NCBI GenBank assembly: GCA_030043155.1
Contig: JASHYE010000297.1
Span: 1-8,583 of the forward strand
DNA from: Candidatus Acidiferrales bacterium
Lineage (GTDB): Bacteria > Acidobacteriota > Terriglobia > Acidoferrales > UBA7541
Reading direction: 5' to 3'
Length of the DNA: 8,583 bases
The notes under the pieces are model-generated. The model was not told where the DNA came from, did not search any database, and saw nothing but the letters and a program-made list of their open reading frames with translations. Shown one piece after another: positions 1 through 6,688 of the stretch. Position numbers and translations under genes: made by a program. Numbering within the stretch: position 1 is the stretch's first letter; each line of letters begins with the position of its first letter.

Positions 1-1349
1 ATTGCATCGCGGACAATCCGCCACGCAACTCTGGGACGGAAATAATAAGAATCGTAGAAGCGATTCACCGCGTCCATCATTTCTTCGCGGCCGAGGCCTG
101 GATACTCAAGATGCGGGAGCTGGTGTCCACCCGAATCGGTAAGGGCTTCCGTAGCCAAGAAACCATTCGCGGAAGCAAGATTGTAAAGTTCCGTGCCTGG
201 ATACGCATGAGCCATGGAGACCTGGATGGTCTCGCAGTCCAGTTCGCGGGCGAAATCCATGGTCTTCTGAATCGTTTCTCTCGTCTCGCCCGGCAAGCCG
301 ATGATGAAGTCGCCGTGGACGCGAATGCCGACCTTCTTGCAATTCGCGGCGAACGTGCGAGCCATCTCGATGGTGGCGCCTTTCTTGATGTTCTTGAGAA
401 TTTGCGGATCGCCGGATTCGAATCCGACGATGAAGAGCCGCGCGCCAGCGTCGGCCATGGCCTTCAGCGTTTCGTAATCGCTGTGAACGCGTGCGGTGCA
501 CGACCACTGGAAACCAACCGGCTTGAAGCGCTTGCAGAGTTCGAGCACACGGTCCTTGCGAATATTGAACGTGTCGTCGTCAAAGAAAAATTCCTTCGCC
601 TGGGGGAACAGGCGATGCGCCTGCTCGAATTCGCGCGCCACGCTATCGACAGAGCGAACTCTCCACGTATGGCCCGAGAGCGTCTGAGGCCACAGGCAAA
701 AAGTGCATTGCGCCGGGCATCCGCGCGAGGTGTAGAAAGAGACGAACGGATGAAGAAGGAAAGGGACGTTGTAGCGTTCAATGGTCAAATCGCGCTTATA
801 GACATCCGTCGCAAACGGCAGCTCATCGAGCTCCGCGGTGTGCAGCGGCGGACGCGTCGCATTGTGAACAACCTGGCCATTCTTGATATAACTGGCGTTC
901 GCGATTTCCGCCAGGGGTTTGCCATTGGCGAAATCGGTCACCGCATAATCGAATTCACCGCGCACAACAAAATCAATATCCGGGCTGGCCAAAAGACTTT
1001 CCGCGGGCTTGATCTGCACATGCGGGCCGACAAACGCGATTTTCAAGCCAGCCTTGGCTTCTTTCATCGCGCGAGCGAGTTTCAAATCGCTCTGGAATCC
1101 CACTGTTGACGTGAAAATGACGACAAATTCGTAATCCTTGGAGATGTCGATGGTCTGCTGAGGAGTAATTTTGTGCGGCGGCGCGTCCAAAAGACGGCTT
1201 CCGGGCAGCATTCCCGCAGGATAAGTGAGCCAAACCGGATACCAATAGGACTCAATCTCGCGAGTAGCGGGCCAGCGGGAACTGGCTCCCCCATCGAAAT
1301 TTTCGAAGCTTGGGGGGTTGAGCAACAAGGTCTTCATCACCGACGCCAT
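1..1349 (-). CDS. hpnJ: Hopanoid biosynthesis radical SAM protein HpnJ (3' end cut by window edge)
   Basis: 449 codons read without a break from ATG at 1349 to the window edge; family length suggests only a few dozen C-terminal residues are missing. The N-terminus carries the HpnJ-like stretch LLNPPSFENFDGG, followed by a B12-binding-type Rossmann domain (roughly residues 1-170, with FVGPHV). The radical SAM cluster motif CPAQCTFC gives C211, C215 and C218, ligands for the [4Fe-4S] cluster, and a SAM-contact-like GFESGD follows further on. In Burkholderia, genetic work links HpnJ with HpnI and HpnK to making the cyclitol ether head group of bacteriohopanetetrol; HpnJ is thought to rearrange the attached amino sugar. 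The start is chosen because a strong GAGGAGGA ribosome site lies 6 bases upstream; the next ATG (residue 5, base 1337) would be too far from it. It lies downstream of the tolC-like gene on the same strand, so it could be co-transcribed. Family assignment is from recognised sequence, not a search. Confidence 0.93.
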   Translation of the reverse strand, partial: MASVMKTLLLNPPSFENFDGGASSRWPATREIESYWYPVWLTYPAGMLPGSRLLDAPPHKITPQQTIDISKDYEFVVIFTSTVGFQSDLKLARAMKEAKAGLKIAFVGPHVQIKPAESLLASPDIDFVVRGEFDYAVTDFANGKPLAEIANASYIKNGQVVHNATRPPLHTAELDELPFATDVYKRDLTIERYNVPFLLHPFVSFYTSRGCPAQCTFCLWPQTLSGHTWRVRSVDSVAREFEQAHRLFPQAKEFFFDDDTFNIRKDRVLELCKRFKPVGFQWSCTARVHSDYETLKAMADAGARLFIVGFESGDPQILKNIKKGATIEMARTFAANCKKVGIRVHGDFIIGLPGETRETIQKTMDFARELDCETIQVSMAHAYPGTELYNLASANGFLATEALTDSGGHQLPHLEYPGLGREEMMDAVNRFYDSYYFRPRVAWRIVRDA

Positions 1350-1458
1350 TCAACATCCTCCTCAGGTATTAGTGGACGCGAGCGTGCACACTACAGTAAT
1401 GCCCGATTCTACTTGAATTTGCATCTGCGCCATAGCGAAGCTTTTGCATAAAGTGTCA
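1350..1458 (-). other. Gap between tolC-like gene and hpnJ
   Basis: 109 bases with no coding sequence. I see no stem followed by a T-run, so no clear terminator ends the upstream transcript. A TAGAAT hexamer on the minus strand resembles a -10 box but has no good -35 at 16-18 bases. Whether hpnJ has its own promoter or is read through from the permease operon cannot be decided from the sequence. Confidence 0.4.
1356..1363 (-). promoter_or_regulatory. Strong ribosome binding site of hpnJ
   Basis: GAGGAGGA on the minus strand, ending 6 bases before ATG 1349. It fixes the start. An ATG overlapping its 3' end (base 1356) is out of frame with hpnJ. Confidence 0.8.
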
Positions 1459-2811
1459 TCATTGGAATAGCTTCGCCAGCTGACCGGTTGCCTGGAGCAG
1501 ATTCAATTCGGCGCGTTCATGCGAAAGACCGGCGTCCAGGAAGGCCAGCCATTTCTCGTTTTCTTCGAGCCGCGCCTGCTCCAACTGGCTTAGAGTCACC
1601 TTGCCCTGGTTGAAGTTGGCCTCAGATTGCTCGAGCTGTTGCTGCGCGAGCTGCAAATCGAGCTGAGCTACCTTGCGGGCAGCGTCGGCTTCCCTGACCC
1701 CCTGCTCTTGTTGCTCGGCCCCTTGCGTCACAGCGTTCTTGGCAGCAACCAGCTCGAGGCTGGCCTCTTCGAAATTGCTTTTCGCCACTGCCACATCCGC
1801 CGAAGTCTTGGCGGCAAAAATCGGGATAGTGATTTGGATTCCCACATTCAGGTTGTTGCGCTGAAATTTTTTGTAGAAATCCTGGTAGTTGTTGATTTCG
1901 CTCAACACGCTATATTCTCCAACAATGTCAATAGTGGGCCAGTAGGCTCCCTTCGCCCCTTTCAAGAGATCCTGTCGCGCCAGACGATAGTTTTCCGCCT
2001 CTTTCAAGCCACTACTATGATTCACCACCTCGGCTACTACGTTGGATGCAGATTCCACGGGTTCGGCAGCCAGGGTCGTATCCAATGAGATTTGTAGGGG
2101 TTGGCTGGCCGGAAGTCCGGTCATATTCCGCAGCGAGTTCGTCAGGACCTGCTCGCGGTCTTGATACTGGATAACGCGCTGCTGGATCCTGGCGACCTGT
2201 AGTTCATCCTGTGTAACGGAAATGGGAAGCTCGAGCCCTGCGGCTTCGCGCTGCTGCGTCAAATCGAGAATCTGCTGTGCGCTTGCTTGTTCGCCCTGAA
2301 GCAACTGCAAAGATCGCTCAACATTCGAGAGTTCCAGATAGGAAGAGGCGGCCTTAACCATGACGTTTTCGCGGGCGTTCTGATAATCGATCTCTTTGTT
2401 TCGCGCGACCTCTTCATCGAAATGCACCGCCCCTCCCTGCTGCTTATCGAAAAGCGCCTGAGTGTACTGCATTTGGAAAACTGCCGGCGCGCCTCCCGGA
2501 ATTTGCGGGAATCCATTTGTATACGCGGCGCCCGAGCCTGTGTACAAGTTCGGCCGAAAATTCGAGCGATCAACGCCCGCGGCATTTTTGGCAACGATGT
2601 ATTGGACGCGCGCCAGCGCCAGGTCAGGACTGTGCTCGAGGGCGAGCTTCACGACTTCATCGAGCGTCAAGACGTGCCCAAGAGCCAGCTGATCACTACT
2701 AGTGGACTGCGCCGGAGAAGCCGGGGGTGGAGCGGGTTGCTTCGGCTGTTGAGCCATTGCGACTCCACAAAATAGTGCGCTGCACAGCATAGCGATCCAT
2801 GCGGTTTTCAT
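1459..2811 (-). CDS. TolC-family outer membrane efflux protein
   Basis: 450 residues, normal for the family. An N-terminal signal peptide (positive start, hydrophobic residues 4-19) ends in AMA before QQ, a good signal peptidase I site at 20/21; no lipobox is seen. A Pro/Gln-rich linker (about 21-40) precedes two outer-membrane-efflux repeats, about 45-235 and 250-450. Each has long amphipathic, Gln/Glu/Ala-rich helices of the periplasmic tunnel type; family-like strands include YWPTIDIVGEYS (290-301) and NVGIQITIPIF (322-332). Known role: trimeric outer-membrane channel that docks on an inner-membrane transporter through a periplasmic adaptor. The gene starts 8 bases after the permease stop, and its AGGAA ribosome site overlaps that TAG, so the two are almost certainly co-transcribed and probably translationally coupled. 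The substrate cannot be told. No adaptor gene is in view. Confidence 0.93.
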   Translation of the reverse strand: MKTAWIAMLCSALFCGVAMAQQPKQPAPPPASPAQSTSSDQLALGHVLTLDEVVKLALEHSPDLALARVQYIVAKNAAGVDRSNFRPNLYTGSGAAYTNGFPQIPGGAPAVFQMQYTQALFDKQQGGAVHFDEEVARNKEIDYQNARENVMVKAASSYLELSNVERSLQLLQGEQASAQQILDLTQQREAAGLELPISVTQDELQVARIQQRVIQYQDREQVLTNSLRNMTGLPASQPLQISLDTTLAAEPVESASNVVAEVVNHSSGLKEAENYRLARQDLLKGAKGAYWPTIDIVGEYSVLSEINNYQDFYKKFQRNNLNVGIQITIPIFAAKTSADVAVAKSNFEEASLELVAAKNAVTQGAEQQEQGVREADAARKVAQLDLQLAQQQLEQSEANFNQGKVTLSQLEQARLEENEKWLAFLDAGLSHERAELNLLQATGQLAKLFQ

Positions 2812-2819
2812 ATTGGTTC

Positions 2820-4037
2820 CTATTCGTAATGGAGTGATTCAACCGGCTGAAGGCCTGCTGCCTTGCTCGCCGGAAGATAGCCGAAAAGAATTCCCGTTGC
2901 GCACGAAACAACGAACGCCAGGAGCACCGAAGGCCATGATGTTGAGATTTCGATTCCAGGAGGCACGGGGAAGAGTCGGATGATCGCCGTAACAACCGGA
3001 GGAACCAAAACTGCGATTATGATCCCGACAATCGCGCCGGCTCCGCTGATGATTCCCGCCTCCGTGAGAAACTGATAGAGAATTTCCTCATGCCGCGCCC
3101 CCACAGCTTTGCGAATGCCTACCTCGCGAGTCCGCTCGGTGACGCTTACGAGCATGATATTCATGATGCCGATTCCGCTGACCACTAAAGTGATCATGGC
3201 AATGAGCAAAAGCACAACGGTGAGCGCGAGCGAGATGTAGCGCGCAGTTTCCAATATCGAAGAAAGATTCCGAATGTCGTAAGAGGCGCCCGCCCGGTGG
3301 CGCGATCTCAAAATGTCGGTGACCTCTTGGGTCACAAGCCCGACATCCTCGGGATTATCGGCCTGCGCGTAGAAAGTCTTGATGTAACTCGACCCCGTAT
3401 AATATTGAATCAAAGGAAACGGCACGAGCACAGAGTCAGTGGTAATTTCCGTTTGACCGAAGGTCTGTACGCGCTCGCGGAAGACGCCAATCACGGTGAA
3501 ATCCAAATCGCCCACATGAATCTGCTGCCCTACCGGGTCGCCGTAGGGAAAAGCGAGCTGCGCGAGGTGTTCAATCAACAGGCATACTTTGCTGCTGGCC
3601 AGAAAATCTCCGTCATCGAAATAGCGGCCGCGGACAATGATGAGATTGCGGATTTGCTGAAAGCCGGAGGTCACCCCGACCAGACTGACCGGCCGCGTGG
3701 CGCTTGGCGTGGTCACGTTCATTTGAATATCGTGCGTGCCGGCTACTTGAACTACTTGCGGAATCCCTCGGCGAATCGCTTCGAGGTCGCCCATGGAAAT
3801 CTGGTCTCCCATCGAAACGCTTTGCCCGATATTCGTGCTCACCAGCGATGCGTAAACAATATTCGAGCCCACCGCTTCTATCTGTGCAATGATGAAACGC
3901 TTGCCGGCCAGCGCGACGGTGACGACCAGTACGATGCACGCGCTGCCAATCACTACGCCCAGCATGGTCAATCCGGCGCGCAATTTGTTTGAGCGCAGAG
4001 AATCAAGCGCCAGATTCCAGGTTTCCTCCCAGACCAT
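2820..4037 (-). CDS. MacB/FtsX-type ABC transporter permease, stand-alone
   Basis: 405 residues, the length of a permease without a fused ATPase. TM1 lies at about 20-45, followed by a large periplasmic MacB core domain (about 48-240). The C-terminal FtsX domain has TM2 at about 268-298, the hallmark MNIMLVSVTERTREVGIRK (292-310), which contains the cytoplasmic coupling segment, then TM3 at about 325-355 and TM4 at about 368-390. These proteins dimerise, bind a separate LolD/MacB-like ATPase and work mechanically on periplasmic or outer-membrane steps such as antibiotic, toxin, lipopeptide or lipid export, usually with a MacA-like adaptor and TolC. There is no Walker A/B domain in this protein and no ATPase or adaptor gene in the window; only the TolC-like partner follows. 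The start ATG 4037 has GAAAGG 7 bases upstream. The gene is first in its transcript, divergent from the GT2 gene. Substrate unknown. Confidence 0.93.
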   Translation of the reverse strand: MVWEETWNLALDSLRSNKLRAGLTMLGVVIGSACIVLVVTVALAGKRFIIAQIEAVGSNIVYASLVSTNIGQSVSMGDQISMGDLEAIRRGIPQVVQVAGTHDIQMNVTTPSATRPVSLVGVTSGFQQIRNLIIVRGRYFDDGDFLASSKVCLLIEHLAQLAFPYGDPVGQQIHVGDLDFTVIGVFRERVQTFGQTEITTDSVLVPFPLIQYYTGSSYIKTFYAQADNPEDVGLVTQEVTDILRSRHRAGASYDIRNLSSILETARYISLALTVVLLLIAMITLVVSGIGIMNIMLVSVTERTREVGIRKAVGARHEEILYQFLTEAGIISGAGAIVGIIIAVLVPPVVTAIIRLFPVPPGIEISTSWPSVLLAFVVSCATGILFGYLPASKAAGLQPVESLHYE

Positions 4038-4060
4038 TCGCGTGCCTTTCGATTCGCGCC

Positions 4061-4069
4061 ACTATAGCA
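4061..4069 (-). promoter_or_regulatory. Extended -10 promoter for the permease-tolC operon
   Basis: On the minus strand the sequence TGCTATAGT fits an extended -10 element (TGn plus TATAGT). It lies 23 bases before the permease ATG, giving a short leader. No convincing -35 box is found at the usual distance, which is tolerated in extended -10 promoters. Call is by eye. Confidence 0.45.
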
Positions 4070-4099
4070 AATCCAAGTTGGCCGCAGCCCGATTAATTC

Positions 4100-4128
4100 T
4101 TGACGCTTCCAAGCTCGCTCGTTACGAT
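4100..4128 (+). promoter_or_regulatory. Sigma-70-type promoter for the GT2 gene
   Basis: TTGACG (4100-4105) matches the -35 consensus at five of six positions. After a 17-base spacer, TACGAT (4123-4128) matches the -10 consensus at four of six. Transcription would begin near 4135, leaving a leader of about 70 bases. This argues against the TTG at 4100 or the ATG at 4127 being the start of the downstream protein. Confidence 0.5.
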
Positions 4129-4207
4129 GATAGTAGCTTGGGTTTGGGATGCTGTTGTTCCCAGTGCGACGGCCTGGCCATCAGTAAGTGCTGTCGAAAG
4201 GCAAAGA

Positions 4208-5011
4208 ATGATCGAAGGCAAACGCGTCGCAGTGGTCCTGCCTGCCTATAACGCAGAGAAAACCCTCGAAGCCACGGTTCGGGATATTTCGCCCCTCGTC
4301 GACAACAAAATTCTCGTCGATGATTCCAGCACCGACGGCACGGCAAAACTGGCGCAGCAACTCGGGCTTCAGGTCTTCGTCCACGATCGCAATTACGGAT
4401 ACGGCCGCAATCAGCAAACCTGTTACCGCGAGGCATTGGCTTCCGGTGCGGACATTATCGTCATGCTGCATCCGGACTATCAATATAATCCGGCGCTGGT
4501 TCCTTCGCTTGCGGGAATGGTGGCATGCGGAAGCTGCGATGTAGCGCTCGGGTCGCGCATTCTGGGCGGAGGAGCGTTACGGGGAGGCATGCCAGCTTAC
4601 AAATACATTTCGAATCGCGCGCTTACCGCATTTGAAAACCTCCTGCTGGGAGCTAAGCTATCCGAATACCACACCGGCTATCGCGCGTTCAGCCGCGAAG
4701 TGCTGCTGAAACTGCCGCTGCTCGAAAACTCGGACGATTTTGTGTTCGACAATGAAGTTCTTGCGCAGGTTCTGTTCTTTGGTTTTCGCATCGGCGAGAT
4801 ATCGTGTCCTGCACGCTATTTCGAAGAAGCTTCGTCGATTAATTTCGGCCGAAGCGTCAGGTATGGCTTTGGAGTCGTGGGCACGTCTCTGAAATTTTTT
4901 CTGCAGAAGATGGGCGTCATGCATTTCCGGATCTTCAAAGATAACGGACGCAAGCTTGATTTGAACTACTACTCGCTCGGTGTACGCGAAGCTGCCGCCA
5001 CACGTGTCTAG
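4208..5011 (+). CDS. GT2 family glycosyltransferase, polyprenyl-phosphate sugar synthase-like
   Basis: 267 residues from ATG 4208. GT-A nucleotide-binding start VAVVLPAYNAEKTL (7-20), DDSSTDGT (38-45), a DxD-equivalent acidic site in MLHPDYQY (86-93, D90 a likely metal ligand), GSRILGGGALRGGMP (115-129) and the acceptor-side segment SEYHTGYRAF (152-161). There is no C-terminal membrane anchor; it ends in a short basic tail. The layout is like dolichol-phosphate mannose synthase (DPM1), so it most likely transfers a sugar from a nucleotide donor to a lipid phosphate at the cytoplasmic face; sugar and acceptor are not readable. Start: GAAAGG sits 6 bases before ATG 4208, while upstream starts (TTG 4100, ATG 4127) would overlap the promoter and add an unrelated N-terminus. 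The next gene lies 78 bases downstream on the same strand, consistent with an operon. Confidence 0.9.
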   Translation: MIEGKRVAVVLPAYNAEKTLEATVRDISPLVDNKILVDDSSTDGTAKLAQQLGLQVFVHDRNYGYGRNQQTCYREALASGADIIVMLHPDYQYNPALVPSLAGMVACGSCDVALGSRILGGGALRGGMPAYKYISNRALTAFENLLLGAKLSEYHTGYRAFSREVLLKLPLLENSDDFVFDNEVLAQVLFFGFRIGEISCPARYFEEASSINFGRSVRYGFGVVGTSLKFFLQKMGVMHFRIFKDNGRKLDLNYYSLGVREAAATRV

Positions 5012-5089
5012 AAATCGGCGGGAGCGAATCCTTTTTTCGTTTCTATCAAACCTGAGTCGCAAGTTCCTCGCTCTCCTCCGGACGCCCGC

Positions 5090-6553
5090 GTGAAGAAAAA
5101 AGATCTCGGCTTCCTGCTGCTCCTCACCGTCATTGCGCTTCTGATTCATGGCTATCACCCGTACGCAGAAGACGCGGAAATTTATGTTCCGAGCATCATT
5201 AAGATTCTCCATCCCTCCTATTTTCCGTTTGGACAGAAGTTCTTCGAGGCCAACGGGCATCTGACCGCATTTCCGCACTTCATTGCTCTGCTTGCACAAT
5301 TGACACACGCGCCTCTCGACTGGGTGCTGTTTGTGGCATATATCGCATCGATTTTTCTGCTATTGCTCGCCTGTTTTCGTATCGCGATGAAATGTTTTGC
5401 GACAGCCACTGGCCAGTGGAGCAGCGTAACTATGATTGCGTGCCTTCTGACGCTTCCCGTCGCCGGCACTTCGCTCTACATCTTCGATGAGTATCTGAAT
5501 CCGCGCTCGATTTCGGCGTTCGCGGTCATGTTTGCAATTGATGCCGCCATCGAAAAGAAATTCTGGCGAATGGCGATATGGCTGCTGATTACCGCCGTAA
5601 TTCATCCCTTCATGACCGTTTTTGCCGTTGTGTTCATCGTTTTGTGGCTGATTCGAAAGGCTGAGCTGTCCCGTGTTCCAACAGCAAGCGCCGCAGCAGG
5701 CCTTGTGTTGATTGCAGGATTCTCACTAAAAGGGCCATCGGCGATTTATTGGAAATGCCTGGAAGATCATCGCTACTATTTTCTCCTGCGCTGGACCTGG
5801 TATGAATGGCTCGGAATCCTCGCGCCGTTTATCATTCTTTGGTGGTGCCGCAAAATCGCCGAGCGGCGTGGAAATTTTCTTCTTGCGCGCTTGTCATGGA
5901 CGGTTTTTCTCTTCGAATTGATCTGTTTCATCGCAGGATTGATCGTCACGATTCCGCGGCAATTGGAAATCCTCGCGCCTTACCAGCCGATGCGCAGCTT
6001 GCAGCTGGTTTATTTGCTGATGCTACTGATCATTGGGGGACTCGCCGGAGAGCATGTGCTGAAGAAACATGCGCTCCGCTGGGCTGCGCTTTTCGTTCCG
6101 ATAGCTGCCGGCCTGTGCATCGCGCAATTCAGTCTTTTTCCGGCAACGCGCCACGTGGAATGGCCTGGCGCAGCGCCGATCAATCCGTGGCTCGAAGGAT
6201 TCGCGTGGATCCGCGAAAATACTCCCGCGAATGCGATTTTCGCCCTCGACCCCAATTACATGATTTTGCCGGAGGAAAATTTCCAGGGATTTCGAGCCGC
6301 AGCGCAGCGCAGCCGCCTTGCCGATGCGAAAAAAGATTGGAGCGACGCTGTCCTTTATCCGTGGCTTCCGCTCGCCGATGACGTGTTTGCGCAAACCCAC
6401 GTTGTGGCCGACTGGAAGCAATTCGGCCCTGCCGATTTCGCGCGTTTGAAGCAGGCGTATGGCGTAACCTGGGCGGTCCTGCAGAAACCGGCATCGAGCA
6501 CGCTGGACTGTCCTTACCAGAATGCCCTCGTCGAGGTCTGCCAAATCCATTGA
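5090..6553 (+). CDS. Multi-pass membrane protein, GT-C-like, function unassigned
   Basis: 487 residues with a basic start (KKK) and about nine to ten membrane segments (near 7-20, 78-98, 112-130, 140-155, 160-187, 199-213, 237-253, 268-287, 303-320, 330-348). The first external loop holds an acidic cluster, YAEDAEIY (25-32), placed where GT-C glycosyltransferases keep their catalytic acid motif. Residues from about 365 form a soluble tail with a W-x-R-E-N-T-P-A-N-A-I-F pattern and FRAAAQRS, a style I associate with GT39/GT-C-related membrane proteins in bacteria. It may take a lipid-linked sugar made by the upstream GT2 and transfer it outside the cytoplasm, but this is inference; no signature proves it. 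The GTG start is forced: the frame is open back to the GT2 stop TAG with no ATG, GTG or TTG between. The ribosome site is poor (GGA only). Confidence 0.82.
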   Translation: MKKKDLGFLLLLTVIALLIHGYHPYAEDAEIYVPSIIKILHPSYFPFGQKFFEANGHLTAFPHFIALLAQLTHAPLDWVLFVAYIASIFLLLLACFRIAMKCFATATGQWSSVTMIACLLTLPVAGTSLYIFDEYLNPRSISAFAVMFAIDAAIEKKFWRMAIWLLITAVIHPFMTVFAVVFIVLWLIRKAELSRVPTASAAAGLVLIAGFSLKGPSAIYWKCLEDHRYYFLLRWTWYEWLGILAPFIILWWCRKIAERRGNFLLARLSWTVFLFELICFIAGLIVTIPRQLEILAPYQPMRSLQLVYLLMLLIIGGLAGEHVLKKHALRWAALFVPIAAGLCIAQFSLFPATRHVEWPGAAPINPWLEGFAWIRENTPANAIFALDPNYMILPEENFQGFRAAAQRSRLADAKKDWSDAVLYPWLPLADDVFAQTHVVADWKQFGPADFARLKQAYGVTWAVLQKPASSTLDCPYQNALVEVCQIH

Positions 6554-6570
6554 GGTGTGAAAATAAAATT

Positions 6571-6601
6571 TTGCCCCGTTTATTCCAGCTTGTTCTATAC
6601 T
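6571..6601 (+). promoter_or_regulatory. Possible promoter for the oxygenase gene
   Basis: A strong -10 box TATACT (6596-6601) lies 19 bases after TTGCCC (6571-6576), a four-of-six -35 match; the spacing is longer than ideal. The stretch around it is AT-rich compared with the flanking genes. It would give a leader of about 80 bases before ATG 6688. Confidence 0.42.
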
Positions 6602-6652
6602 CCGCCGAGCGACAAAATTCCCTAGTGGATCATCAAAACCTTTCTGTGCGCG

Positions 6653-6688
6653 ATGGGTTTTTCGATTATGAAAGATAGAACGTGCTGA
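6653..6688 (+). other. Possible 11-codon leader ORF overlapping the oxygenase start
   Basis: ATG 6653 opens an 11-residue frame, MGFSIMKDRTC, ending in a TGA that shares its A with the oxygenase ATG (TGATG, 6686-6690). An internal ATG at 6668 gives MKDRTC. The TGATG arrangement is typical of translational coupling, but there is no clear ribosome site in front of the leader and no codon evidence, so it may be chance. Confidence 0.2.

Noticed and set aside
111..1109. 332-codon open frame on the plus strand
   Set aside because: It lies wholly antisense to hpnJ. The minus-strand reading gives recognisable HpnJ motifs with a strong ribosome site, while the plus-strand translation is low-complexity and Arg-rich with no family features.
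1435..1476. Inverted repeat GCGAAGCT / AGCTTCGC around the tolC-like stop
   Set aside because: Arms are 8 bases with a 26-base loop and no T-run follows, so it does not look like a terminator; likely chance.
3297..3992. 231-codon open frame on the plus strand
   Set aside because: Antisense to the permease gene; the product resembles nothing, and the opposite strand encodes a complete FtsX-type protein.
4100..4207. Longer GT2 protein starting at TTG 4100 or ATG 4127
   Set aside because: These starts overlap the predicted promoter, lack ribosome sites, and add residues that do not fit the usual GT2 N-terminus.
5012..5089. T-run near 5032-5037 after the GT2 stop, considered as a terminator
   Set aside because: No stable stem directly precedes it; the gap looks like an intra-operon spacer.
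4658..5308. 216-codon minus-strand frame across the GT2 and membrane protein genes
   Set aside because: It spans two well-supported plus-strand genes and the gap between them; no family motifs.
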